A stretch of DNA of 64,000 nucleotides, from contig NZ_FOKT01000007.1 of NCBI RefSeq assembly GCF_900112305.1, positions 1 through 64,000 on the forward strand, given 5' to 3'. This stretch comes from Microbulbifer thermotolerans. Lineage in GTDB: Bacteria > Pseudomonadota > Gammaproteobacteria > Pseudomonadales > Cellvibrionaceae. The stretch's first letter is position 1. Each line of letters starts with the position of its first letter. The notes under the pieces are model-generated. The model made no database searches. It was not told the origin of the DNA and was given only the letters and a program-made list of their open reading frames with translations. Positions 8,500-16,183 of this stretch are shown piece after piece. The translations under genes were made by a program, and so were the position numbers.

Positions 8500-8580
8500 G
8501 CGTCGCTGGCTTTGCTTCCGGGGGGCTCGTTTCTTTGGGGCGCCTCTGTGATCAACGGAGCACTGTAGTCGGTTCCTTAT

Positions 8581-8772
8581 GGAGCCTCTGATTAATTCAT
8601 TTGGGGCGGATATGAAGCTCAGGTGATAGGACAGATATTTCGAAACCGTCGGATACAGGGAGGTATCCGTCGGAGCTACAGGGAAGTACTCGTGCGTTTT
8701 CGAAATATCCGTCCTATTACCTGAGCGCCCCGGAACCTACCATTGTGTTCACACGAATTATTCAGAGGTTCC
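8581..8772. repeat. MITE-like dispersed repeat, full-length copy (192 bp)
   Basis: The left end GGAGCCTCTGATTAATTC and the inverted right end (complement GGAACCTCTGAATAATTC) form 18 bp terminal inverted repeats with two mismatches. The inner parts are also inverted: TCAGGTGATAGGACAGATAT pairs with ATATCCGTCCTATTACCTGA. It encodes nothing. Related copies lie at 12399, 14475, 22693 and 47518, and shorter relatives at 13264, 32091, 33322, 40622 and 40939. A target-site duplication is not clear. Confidence 0.85.
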
Positions 8773-8822
8773 TTAGGTAATGAGGCGGGCATTTCCTGAA
8801 CGTCTCCCTGACCTCGAAGTGT

Positions 8823-8840
8823 CTTTACCGCCGGTAAGCG
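8823..8840 (+). repeat. Short repeat motif CTTTACCGCCGGTAAGCG
   Basis: This 18-mer recurs in near-identical form at 12521, 16149, 33373 and 40679, and inverted at 16119-16136. Several copies sit inside members of the dispersed repeat family, so it is probably an internal module of that family. Here it lies in an 80 bp non-coding remnant beside the full-length copy. Confidence 0.6.
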
Positions 8841-8860
8841 GATATTCACAGATTTCTCAG

Positions 8861-8884
8861 GCCCGGATGCGAGTGCATCCGGAC
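8861..8884 (-). terminator. Hairpin after the aminopeptidase P gene
   Basis: The perfect stem CCGGATGC / GCATCCGG with a GAGT loop lies 24 bp beyond the stop codon of the minus-strand peptidase gene. The T-run on that strand is poor, so it is only a candidate terminator. Confidence 0.4.
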
Positions 8885-8907
8885 CCTTTCTCTGTTGCTT
8901 TCTCGGG

Positions 8908-10686
8908 TCAGATGGTTTCGGTGGCTTCGTGCAGCCACTTTTGTGTTTTCTCGTTTACCAGCGGTAGCAGCGTTTCCCGCACTCGCCGGTGGTAACGGTT
9001 TAGCCACGCTTTTTCCGCCTCGTTGAGTAGCCCGGTGTCGATCAGCCTTTTATCGATCGGTGCCAGTGTCAGTGTTTCGAATTCAAGGAAACCGTGGTGT
9101 TTATCGGACTCCTTGACGAAAACCAGGTTCTCAATGCGGATGCCGTATTGCCCGGTCAGGTAAAACCCCGGCTCATTTGACAGGATCATCCCCGGTTCCA
9201 GTGCCACGCCACTGGCGGCTTTGCCGATTCGCTGCGGCCCTTCGTGCACACTGAGAAAGCTGCCGACGCCGTGGCCGGTGCCGTGGGCGTAGTCCAGACC
9301 CGCATCCCACAGGGATTTGCGCGCAAAAGCATCTATCTGTTCGCCACAGGTGCCCTTGGGAAAGTGCAGCGTGGCGATGGCAATATGCCCTTTGAGTACA
9401 CGGGTGAAATGTTCCCGTGCATGCGCGGGAAAATCGCCGAGCGCCAGGGTACGGGTCACATCAGTGGTGCCATCTGGGTACTGCCCACCGGAGTCGATCA
9501 GGTAGAGGCCCTCGGGTTTCAGCGGCAGGCTGGATTCGCGGCTGACCCGATAGTGCACTATGGCGCCATTGGGACCATAGCCGGAAATCGCATCGAAGCT
9601 GTCGTCCTGAAATCCTTCGCGCTGCTCGCGCTTGGCGCGGAGCAATCCCGCCGCCTCCAGTTCGCCGAATGGGGTGTCGGCAGCGCTCGCGGCCACAGCG
9701 TCCGGCAGCTCAGCGAGGAACTCGCACAGAGCGGCGCCATCGCGCTCGTGGGCGGCGCGGGCGCCCGCCAGCTCCACGGGATTTTTACGCGCCTTGGCCC
9801 GGGTGACGGGATCCCGCTCTTGCAGCAGTTCGATATCCCGCGCGCGCAATTGCTGCAGGGTCCAGCAGTTAGTGATTTGCGGATCTACCCAGATCTTTGC
9901 CACGTGGTGTCGCTGGGCGGCGGTGAAGAGTTCGCTTTTATCGTTGACGATACTGACGTCGTTATCCAAGTGCTCTAACAGCGCCTCGCTAACCGCTTCT
10001 GCGGCTAAATAGAGGGTGGCACTGCCGTCGCGGTACAGGAGGCCGCAGGCCAGCGCCACTGGCAGGTGGGGAACGTCCGTCCCGCGGATATTGAACAGCC
10101 AGGCACAGACTTCCGGATTCGGCAGCCAGAGTGCGTCGGCGCGCCGCTCCGCCAGCTGGGCGGCGATGCGCGCACGTTTATCTGCCGAGTGCTCGCCGGT
10201 AAAGGCCAAGGGATGGGGACGCGCGGGGCCACAAGGGGGCGCGGGCTTGTCGCGCCATATCGCGTCTATAGGATTGTCCTCCAGCGGACGCAGATTGATA
10301 TCCCGTTCGTTGAGGCGCTTTTTCAATGTCGCCAGGCCTGGTTCCGTGTGTAGGCGCGGATCGTAGCCCAGGGCATCGCCAGGTCGCAGTTGCTCGCACA
10401 GCCAGTCGGCAATGGCGTCCATGCTCAGGCTTTCCTGCTCGATGGGCTGGTCGCGCAGCTGCTGCTGGGCTTGTAGGGTATAGCGGCCATCTACGAACAG
10501 CGCCGCGTGCTCCGCCGCAATCGCTGCCATGCCGGCCGAGCCGGTAAAGCCGGTGAGCCAGGCCAGGCGCTCGTCGGATGCGGGAACATATTCGTTTTGG
10601 TATTCATCTCCCCTCGGCACCAGAAAGGCCTGTACACCTTGCTGTTTAAGCGTTTCCCTCAATGCCTGCAAGCGTTCCCGACTCAT
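8908..10686 (-). CDS. Xaa-Pro aminopeptidase (aminopeptidase P, M24B)
   Basis: This 592-residue metallopeptidase removes N-terminal residues preceding proline. It is the long form with two N-terminal creatinase-like domains and a C-terminal pita-bread catalytic domain. Metal ligands are visible: Asp in YLIDSGGQY and in TTDVTRT, His in GTGHGVGSFLSVHEG, Glu in LSNEPGFY and in RIENLVFV. The start at 10686 was chosen because a GGAGGTGGA Shine-Dalgarno precedes it and MSRERLQALRE is a natural N-terminus; 13 extra codons upstream are unlikely to be translated. It is divergent from prfC and cytoplasmic, with no signal peptide. Confidence 0.93.
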   Translation of the reverse strand: MSRERLQALRETLKQQGVQAFLVPRGDEYQNEYVPASDERLAWLTGFTGSAGMAAIAAEHAALFVDGRYTLQAQQQLRDQPIEQESLSMDAIADWLCEQLRPGDALGYDPRLHTEPGLATLKKRLNERDINLRPLEDNPIDAIWRDKPAPPCGPARPHPLAFTGEHSADKRARIAAQLAERRADALWLPNPEVCAWLFNIRGTDVPHLPVALACGLLYRDGSATLYLAAEAVSEALLEHLDNDVSIVNDKSELFTAAQRHHVAKIWVDPQITNCWTLQQLRARDIELLQERDPVTRAKARKNPVELAGARAAHERDGAALCEFLAELPDAVAASAADTPFGELEAAGLLRAKREQREGFQDDSFDAISGYGPNGAIVHYRVSRESSLPLKPEGLYLIDSGGQYPDGTTDVTRTLALGDFPAHAREHFTRVLKGHIAIATLHFPKGTCGEQIDAFARKSLWDAGLDYAHGTGHGVGSFLSVHEGPQRIGKAASGVALEPGMILSNEPGFYLTGQYGIRIENLVFVKESDKHHGFLEFETLTLAPIDKRLIDTGLLNEAEKAWLNRYHRRVRETLLPLVNEKTQKWLHEATETI

Positions 10687-10763
10687 GATCCACCTCCAGC
10701 AAAAAATGCGCAGTCTAGGACCCATGTGATCAGTTTTCCAGCACTCGCCGCCGTGCCGGCGTG

Positions 10764-10769
10764 TATAAT
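10764..10769 (+). promoter_or_regulatory. Candidate -10 element of prfC
   Basis: A perfect TATAAT lies about 45 bp upstream of the prfC start codon, preceded directly by TG. No good -35 hexamer is visible at 16-18 bp. Confidence 0.45.
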
Positions 10770-10814
10770 GCGCGCCTTGTTTTTGCTGAACGCCGAGTTA
10801 TCGAATCTTAGAGT

Positions 10815-12398
10815 ATGGGCCAGAGTTCTACCCAGGCGGGATACACCGACCGCCGCACCTTCGCGATCATTTCTCACCCGGACGCCGGTAAGACGACTGT
10901 CACGGAAAAACTGCTGCTGTTCGGGAATGCGATTCAGCTGGCCGGTTCGGTCAAGGGCAAAAAGGGGCCCCACGCGCGCTCCGACTGGATGACGATGGAG
11001 CAGGAGCGGGGCATTTCCGTGACCTCTTCCGTTATGCAGTTCCCCTACAAGGGGCGTACGGTCAACCTGCTGGACACCCCCGGCCACGAAGATTTCTCCG
11101 AAGACACCTACCGGGTGCTGACCGCGGTGGACTCCGCCCTGATGGTGATCGATGGCGCCAAGGGGGTCGAAGACCGCACCATAAAGCTGATGAACGTGTG
11201 CCGCTTGCGTACCACCCCGATCCTGTCGTTTATCAACAAGCTGGACCGGGACATCCGCGATCCTATTGAGGTAATGGATGAAATCGAGGAAGTGCTGGAT
11301 ATTCAGGCGGCGCCGATCAACTGGCCCCTGGGCTCCGGCAAGAACTTCAAGGGCGTCTACAACCTCTACACGGACACCATACATGTGTACGAGCAGGGGC
11401 AGGGCCACACTATCCCCGAAGATACCCAGATTAAGGGGCTGGACTCTGATGAGGCGAGTGCGCTGTTGGGCGAGTACGCCGACGATATCCGCGAGGAAAT
11501 AGAACTGGTGCGCGGCGCCACCCACGAATTTGATCTGGAGGCCTATCTGGCCGGCAAGCTGACTCCGGTGTTTTTTGGCACTGCGCTGGGCAACTTCGGG
11601 GTGCGCGAGATGCTCGACGGTTTTGTCGAGTGGGCACCGGGCCCCCAGCCCAGGCCCGCCAACGAGCGCAGTGTTGCGCCGGGAGAAGAAAAATTCAGCG
11701 GATTCGTGTTTAAGATTCAGGCAAACATGGACCCGAAGCACCGCGACCGCATTGCTTTTATGCGGGTTTGCTCCGGCACCTACAGCCGCGGTATGAAAAT
11801 GCGGCACGTGCGCCTGGGTAAGGATGTGAAGATCGCCGACGCTGTGACATTTATGGCCGGCGACCGCACCCACGTAGAGGAGGCGATCGCCGGCGATATT
11901 ATCGGCCTGCACAACCACGGCACCATTCAGATTGGGGATACCTTTACCGAGGGCGAAAATCTCAAGTTCACCGGTATTCCGAACTTCGCCCCGGAACTCT
12001 TCCGCCGTATCCGCCTGAAGGACCCGCTGAAGCTGAAACAATTGCAGAAAGGGTTGCAGCAGCTTTCCGAAGAAGGCTCCACGCAGGTTTTCTTTCCGCT
12101 GGACAATAACGACATTATTGTCGGCGCTGTGGGGGTGTTGCAGTTTGAGGTGGTGGCCTTCCGCCTTAAGGACGAATACAAGGTGGAGGCCATCTACGAA
12201 AATGTAAACGTAAATACCGCGCGCTGGGTGGACAGTGACAACGCCAAGGAGTTGGAGAACTTCAAACGCAAGGCCAGCACTAATCTGGCGCTGGATGGCA
12301 GTGGTCACCTGACCTACCTGGCGCCGACCCGCGTCAACTTGCAGTTGGCTGAGGAGCGCTATCCGGAAATCCGCTTCTATGCCACCCGGGAGCATTGA
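10815..12398 (+). CDS. prfC: Peptide chain release factor 3
   Basis: The 527-residue translational GTPase recycles release factors 1 and 2 from the ribosome after peptide release. The GTPase motifs are plain: P-loop SHPDAGKTT, the [17 protein letters not shown] switch region, [14 protein letters not shown] (G3) and NKLDRD (G4). The RF3-specific C-terminus ([11 protein letters not shown]) ends normally, and size matches the E. coli protein (529). A candidate TATAAT precedes it. A copy of the dispersed repeat begins at the base after the stop codon. Confidence 0.97.
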   Translation: MGQSSTQAGYTDRRTFAIISHPDAGKTTVTEKLLLFGNAIQLAGSVKGKKGPHARSDWMTMEQERGISVTSSVMQFPYKGRTVNLLDTPGHEDFSEDTYRVLTAVDSALMVIDGAKGVEDRTIKLMNVCRLRTTPILSFINKLDRDIRDPIEVMDEIEEVLDIQAAPINWPLGSGKNFKGVYNLYTDTIHVYEQGQGHTIPEDTQIKGLDSDEASALLGEYADDIREEIELVRGATHEFDLEAYLAGKLTPVFFGTALGNFGVREMLDGFVEWAPGPQPRPANERSVAPGEEKFSGFVFKIQANMDPKHRDRIAFMRVCSGTYSRGMKMRHVRLGKDVKIADAVTFMAGDRTHVEEAIAGDIIGLHNHGTIQIGDTFTEGENLKFTGIPNFAPELFRRIRLKDPLKLKQLQKGLQQLSEEGSTQVFFPLDNNDIIVGAVGVLQFEVVAFRLKDEYKVEAIYENVNVNTARWVDSDNAKELENFKRKASTNLALDGSGHLTYLAPTRVNLQLAEERYPEIRFYATREH

Positions 12399-12590
12399 GA
12401 AACCTCGGATGAATGCGCGCGCTTAGGTAACGAGATTAATCTGGCAAAGCGAGGGTTGTCCTCGTGCGTTTTCGCAATGCCTATTCCGTTATCTGAGCAT
12501 TTCAATAGGCCTGGAAATAGCTTTACCGCCAGGAGGAGATTTAGCCAGAGGGCCTCTTAGAGTCTGGAAGCGAATTCATCAGAAATTCCC
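12399..12590. repeat. MITE-like dispersed repeat, diverged full-length copy (192 bp)
   Basis: It runs from GAAACCTCGGATGAAT to the inverted end GAATTCATCAGAAATTCCC, the same length as the 8581 copy. The inner segment TCCTCGTGCGTTTTCG and the following TTATCTGAGC match that copy. It begins immediately after the prfC stop codon and includes the shared motif CTTTACCGCCAGGAGG at 12521. Confidence 0.75.
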
Positions 12591-12640
12591 TAATAATGAC
12601 TATGTCCGTGTATTGGTTTGAATTTTGAGAGACTGAGTTA

Positions 12641-13252
12641 GTGAGCATTCCAAAAGAAATACCCGAAGAGATACCCCGTAAAGGCAATGGGCTGACCAAG
12701 GCAATCGGTCTGATGTTTACCCGGTTGCTCGGTTGGCGCCTGGAGGGTGAATTCCCGCGCGAGAAAAAAGTGATGGTGGCGATGGCGCCGCACACGTCCA
12801 ACTGGGATTTCGTTGTCGCCATGCCATTTATTATGGCGCTTAGAATTAAAATTTCCTGGCTGATGAAAAAAGAGGCCTTTTTCTTTCCATTCAAGCGCTT
12901 ATTTCTGTGGCTCGGCGGTATTCCCACTGACCGCTCTGCGCCAGGGGGCCTGGCGCAGCAGATCGCCAGGCAATTTCAGCACAAGGATAAGCTGTGGGTG
13001 GCGATTATGCCGGAAGGCACCCGCAAGAAGGTGAGCAAGTGGAAAAACGGCTTTTTGCGCATTGCCTATGCCGCGGATGTCCCCGTGCTGCTGGTGGCCT
13101 GGGATTTTGCCCACAAATGCATCCGTATCGACTCCCTCTATCATCCCACCGGAGATTTGGAGGCGGACATGAGAGAGATACAGCGGCGCTTCAGTAAATA
13201 CCGAGGGCGCTATCCGGAAAACCAGACAGACTTCGTGGAGCATCAGCCCTGA
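12641..13252 (+). CDS. PlsC-like lysophospholipid acyltransferase family protein
   Basis: The 203-residue protein has the acyltransferase signature HTSNWD (H-X4-D) in MAPHTSNWDFVVAM, and PEGTRKK as the substrate-phosphate motif. That points to transfer of an acyl chain to a glycerolipid or related acceptor at the inner membrane. A hydrophobic segment around the catalytic motif could anchor it. It is shorter than PlsC (245) and resembles the standalone 1-acylglycerol-3-phosphate acyltransferase-like proteins of marine gammaproteobacteria. The start is GTG with only a weak ribosome site. Repeats lie on both sides, so it is probably transcribed alone. Confidence 0.8.
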   Translation: MSIPKEIPEEIPRKGNGLTKAIGLMFTRLLGWRLEGEFPREKKVMVAMAPHTSNWDFVVAMPFIMALRIKISWLMKKEAFFFPFKRLFLWLGGIPTDRSAPGGLAQQIARQFQHKDKLWVAIMPEGTRKKVSKWKNGFLRIAYAADVPVLLVAWDFAHKCIRIDSLYHPTGDLEADMREIQRRFSKYRGRYPENQTDFVEHQP

Positions 13253-13263
13253 GCGGGAGCAAA

Positions 13264-13356
13264 GGAGCCTGACTTTGATGAATTCGCGCCCGGACCGACA
13301 TTGCCCAAATAGCGGAGAACCGGCGATAGAGCGCCCGCGGATTCATCAGAGGTTCC
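13264..13356. repeat. Short member of the MITE-like repeat family
   Basis: It has GGAGCC and GATGAATTCGCG at the left, and the inverted end CGGATTCATCAGAGGTTCC at the right. The interior is short and mostly unique. The right end stops four bases before the GTG of the TauE/SafE gene and contributes an AGAGG that is well placed as its ribosome-binding site. Confidence 0.65.
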
Positions 13357-13360
13357 CGCT

Positions 13361-14128
13361 GTGGTGCTGATAGACGGTGGGCTTTCTCTTTTTACCTGCC
13401 TGCTCCTGATTTCGGTTGCCTTTACGGCTGGTTTTGTCAGCGCGATTGCCGGCGGCGGTGGCATTATCACCTTGCCCGCGCTGCTCTGGGCAGGTATCCC
13501 GCCACTGGATGCTCTGGGCACCAATAAATTCCAGAGCGTTTTCGGTACGCTTTCCTCGACGATTAACTTCTTTCAGAAAGGGCACCTCGACTTGCGTCCT
13601 CTGTGGCCGGGATTACTGGCGGCGATAGTTGGCGCTGTGTTGGGGACCTGGAGTGTGACGCAGTTGGGGGGTGAACAATTAGACACATTGCTGCCGCTAT
13701 TGCTGATTGCCATTGCGCTTTATTTTCTCTTTTCTCCCCGCATCTCTGATATTGATAGCAAGCCGCGCATTTCGAATAGCTTGTTCAATCTCTTCGCCGG
13801 TGGAGGCATCGGGTTTTACGGCGGCTTTTTTGGCCCCGGCATGGGATCCATTTACGCGCTGGCTTTCAGCGCACTGCTCGGCTACAACATACGTAGAGCT
13901 ACCGCGCATACCAAGCCGCTGGTGCTGGTTACTAACGTGACTTCCATGCTGATCTTTATGGCCGGCGGCCACCTGTTACTATGGCTCGCCATCGGTATGT
14001 CTGCCGCTCAGTTCGCCGGTGCGCGCCTGGGGTCCAATCTGGTTATTTCTCGCGGTGCGCGCCTGATCAAGCCGGTGATTATTCTCGCTACCCTGGTGGT
14101 GGCGTTGAAGCTGTTGCTGGAAGTGTGA
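13361..14128 (+). CDS. TauE/SafE family sulfite/anion exporter
   Basis: The 255-residue inner-membrane protein has about eight hydrophobic helices and the family hallmark GFVSAIAGGGGIITLPALL near the N-terminus, repeated in diverged form mid-protein (GGGIGFYGGFFGPGMGS). Members move sulfite, sulfoacetate or other organic anions, but the substrate cannot be read here. The GTG start follows a repeat end that supplies AGAGG. The next gene starts four bases after the stop, so the two are probably co-transcribed. Confidence 0.87.
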   Translation: MVLIDGGLSLFTCLLLISVAFTAGFVSAIAGGGGIITLPALLWAGIPPLDALGTNKFQSVFGTLSSTINFFQKGHLDLRPLWPGLLAAIVGAVLGTWSVTQLGGEQLDTLLPLLLIAIALYFLFSPRISDIDSKPRISNSLFNLFAGGGIGFYGGFFGPGMGSIYALAFSALLGYNIRRATAHTKPLVLVTNVTSMLIFMAGGHLLLWLAIGMSAAQFAGARLGSNLVISRGARLIKPVIILATLVVALKLLLEV

Positions 14129-14132
14129 GAGC

Positions 14133-14474
14133 ATGACGATCCTACTTACCCTGCTGCTTTCCATTTGCATCTTCGCCCTGATAATCTGGGCGCTCATGCA
14201 CATGCGTACGCCGCGTTTCCGTATGGAGCGCAAGGATTTTCTCAAGGGACTGGAGGACGTGATCACCGGCCAGGCGGATGACAACGAATGGCGGGTGCTC
14301 ACCGGTTACCCCATGCGCCACGATCCCGATCTGGAGCAGCTGCGCCTCGAATGTCTGAAGATCGAAGAGGCCGAATACACCGGCGGCTCGCCCTATCTGT
14401 TTACCCGGGCGGGACTGGAGCAGTTGCGTGAAGTGCGGCGTAAGCTGTTGGCAGCCGAAAAAGAATCTGATTAA
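14133..14474 (+). CDS. Small membrane protein of unknown function
   Basis: This 113-residue protein has one N-terminal transmembrane helix (about 3-22, LLTLLLSICIFALIIWALM) and a charged C-terminal part of about 85 residues (DNEWRVLTGYPMRHDP, then LEQLREVRRKLL). I do not recognise a domain. Starting four bases after the TauE/SafE stop codon, it probably shares that operon. The soluble part is on the cytoplasmic side if the positive-inside rule holds (RTPRFRMERK follows the helix). Confidence 0.75.
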   Translation: MTILLTLLLSICIFALIIWALMHMRTPRFRMERKDFLKGLEDVITGQADDNEWRVLTGYPMRHDPDLEQLRLECLKIEEAEYTGGSPYLFTRAGLEQLREVRRKLLAAEKESD

Positions 14475-14628
14475 TAAAACTACGGAAGCGTTGGTTTATT
14501 CGCGCCCTGGCCTTGTGGGTATTTCGCAAGCGGGGGAGAGCTCAGGTAATGGGCGGGTTTTGAAACCGCCGGATGCGGGAATGTAGCGCGCGTTTTCGCA
14601 CAATCCATTGCATTGCCAGAGGCCCCTG
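14475..14628. repeat. Diverged copy of the MITE-like repeat
   Basis: Internal stretches match the 8581 copy: GAGAGCTCAGGTAATGGGCG, then TTTTGAAACCGCCGGATGCG and GCGCGTTTTCGCA. The termini are degraded (TACGGAAGCG... and ...GCCAGAGGCCCC). It fills the gap before the M28 peptidase gene and creates a false upstream extension of that open frame. Confidence 0.6.
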
Positions 14629-14693
14629 AAACTATCGCAGGCTTGGCCGGATCAACCGGCGCTTCCCCCAGTGTTTTGCCACAGGATAAAACC

Positions 14694-16100
14694 ATGTTGA
14701 GACCATTGCTGACTCTTACCGGCGGATTGCTCGCGGCCCTGGCCGTTGTTTCCGCCCAGGCCAAGCCTTTGTCCCAGGAGGATATTTCCGTCGCGGAAGT
14801 GCTGCGCGACCGCGCGCTTGAGTCTTCCGACGCCTACAGTCTTGTTGAGTCTTTGACGGTAGAAGTGGGACCGCGCCGGGCCGGCACCGAGGGGGACCGC
14901 CGAGCTGTGGCCTGGGCACTGCAGAAAATGAAAACGCTGGGATTTGACCGCGTCTATACCGAGCAGATCGATGTGAAGCGCTGGCATCGGGGCCACGCAC
15001 ATGCGGAAGTGGTTGCGCCCTTCCCGCAGCCGCTGGTGGTCTCCTCCCTCGGCTACAGCGTGCCCACGCCCGAGGGCGGACTGACGGCGGAAATTGTCGA
15101 ATTTGCCGATGTGGAGGCGCTCACCAAAGCGTCGGCCAAAAAAGTCAAAGGCAAGATCGTTTTTATCAATAGGCGCATGGAGCGCGCACGCACCGGTGAG
15201 GGCTATGGGCCCGCCGTGCAGGGGCGCAGCAAAGGTATGCGCATCGCGGCGGAAAAAGGTGCGGTGGCGCTGCTGTTGCGCTCCGTGGGCACAGATTCCG
15301 ATCGCTTCGCCCACACCGGGATGATGTCTATCGAAGGGGTTGAAAATCCTGTGCCAGCCCTGGCTTTGTCCGCGCCGGATGCCAACTTACTGGAAGCCAT
15401 GCTCAAGCGCGGCAAACCGGTAGAGGTAAAACTGGACGTGGATAACGAGCTGCTCGCCGATGGCCCCTCTTTCAATGTGATCGGTGAAATCACTGGGCGG
15501 GAAAAGCCGGAAGAGGTGATGATCATCGGCGCACACCTGGATTCCTGGGATGAGGGAACGGGCGCACTGGACGACGGTGCCGGCGTGGCTATTGTGCTGG
15601 AAACCGCGCGTCTGATCGCCGAGCTGCCGAGCCGTCCGCGTCGCACCCTGCGCGTGGTGCTGTTCGGTGCAGAGGAAATCGGCCTAGTGGGGGCCAAGCA
15701 GTATGTGGAAGCCCACCGCAGTGAACTCGACAATATTATTGCCGTGTCCGAATCCGATTTCGGCGCCGGCAAGGTGTGGCGATTTGATACCCGCCTACCG
15801 GAAAATAAGTTTGATATCGCCGATCAGATGATGCAGCTGTTGGCGCCGCTGGGGATTGAGCGCGGCAACAACAACAGTCACGGCGGTCCCGATGGCAGTG
15901 TCTTTGTCGCCCAGGGTGTGCCCGCATTCGGCCTCTACCAGGACGGCACTGATTATTTCGACTTCCACCACACGCCCAACGACACCTTAGACAAGGTGGA
16001 CCCGGAGAACCTGAAACAAAATGTGGCTGCCTGGGTGGTGATGTCTTTTCTGGTGGCGGAAATGGAGGGAGATTTAGGTCGAGTGCCGACGGAACACTGA
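14694..16100 (+). CDS. M28 family zinc aminopeptidase, exported
   Basis: The 468-residue secreted peptidase has a signal peptide (MLRPLLTLTGGLLAALAVVS, cut after AQA), a PA-type insert domain (about 120-250) and an M28 catalytic domain. Zinc ligands and catalytic residues are visible in GAHLDSWDEGTGALDDGAG, AEEIGLVGAKQY, ESDFGAG and FHHTPNDTLDKV. It probably frees amino acids from peptides in the periplasm or outside. The ATG at 14694 is chosen because the signal peptide begins there; the earlier frame runs out of a repeat element. It stands alone, with an inverted repeat after it. Confidence 0.92.
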   Translation: MLRPLLTLTGGLLAALAVVSAQAKPLSQEDISVAEVLRDRALESSDAYSLVESLTVEVGPRRAGTEGDRRAVAWALQKMKTLGFDRVYTEQIDVKRWHRGHAHAEVVAPFPQPLVVSSLGYSVPTPEGGLTAEIVEFADVEALTKASAKKVKGKIVFINRRMERARTGEGYGPAVQGRSKGMRIAAEKGAVALLLRSVGTDSDRFAHTGMMSIEGVENPVPALALSAPDANLLEAMLKRGKPVEVKLDVDNELLADGPSFNVIGEITGREKPEEVMIIGAHLDSWDEGTGALDDGAGVAIVLETARLIAELPSRPRRTLRVVLFGAEEIGLVGAKQYVEAHRSELDNIIAVSESDFGAGKVWRFDTRLPENKFDIADQMMQLLAPLGIERGNNNSHGGPDGSVFVAQGVPAFGLYQDGTDYFDFHHTPNDTLDKVDPENLKQNVAAWVVMSFLVAEMEGDLGRVPTEH

Positions 16101-16118
16101 AGTCACCTTTATTCATTC

Positions 16119-16166
16119 GCTTCCCGGCGGTGAGGGGCCTCGAATTAGCCTTACCACCGGGAAGTG
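16119..16166. terminator. Inverted repeat between convergent genes
   Basis: GCTTCCCGGCGGTGAGG at 16119-16135 pairs with CCTTACCACCGGGAAGTG at 16149-16166. Each arm is a copy of the dispersed CTTTACCGCC motif, here in inverted pairs. Lying between two convergent genes, it may end transcription from both sides, although no long T-run follows. Confidence 0.5.
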
Positions 16167-16183
16167 AACTGTTCAGGCGCTTT

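Noticed and set aside
10683-12395. 570-codon open frame antisense to prfC
   Set aside because: It is the complement of an unmistakable release factor 3 gene; its translation has no recognisable domain and simply reflects GC-rich codon bias.
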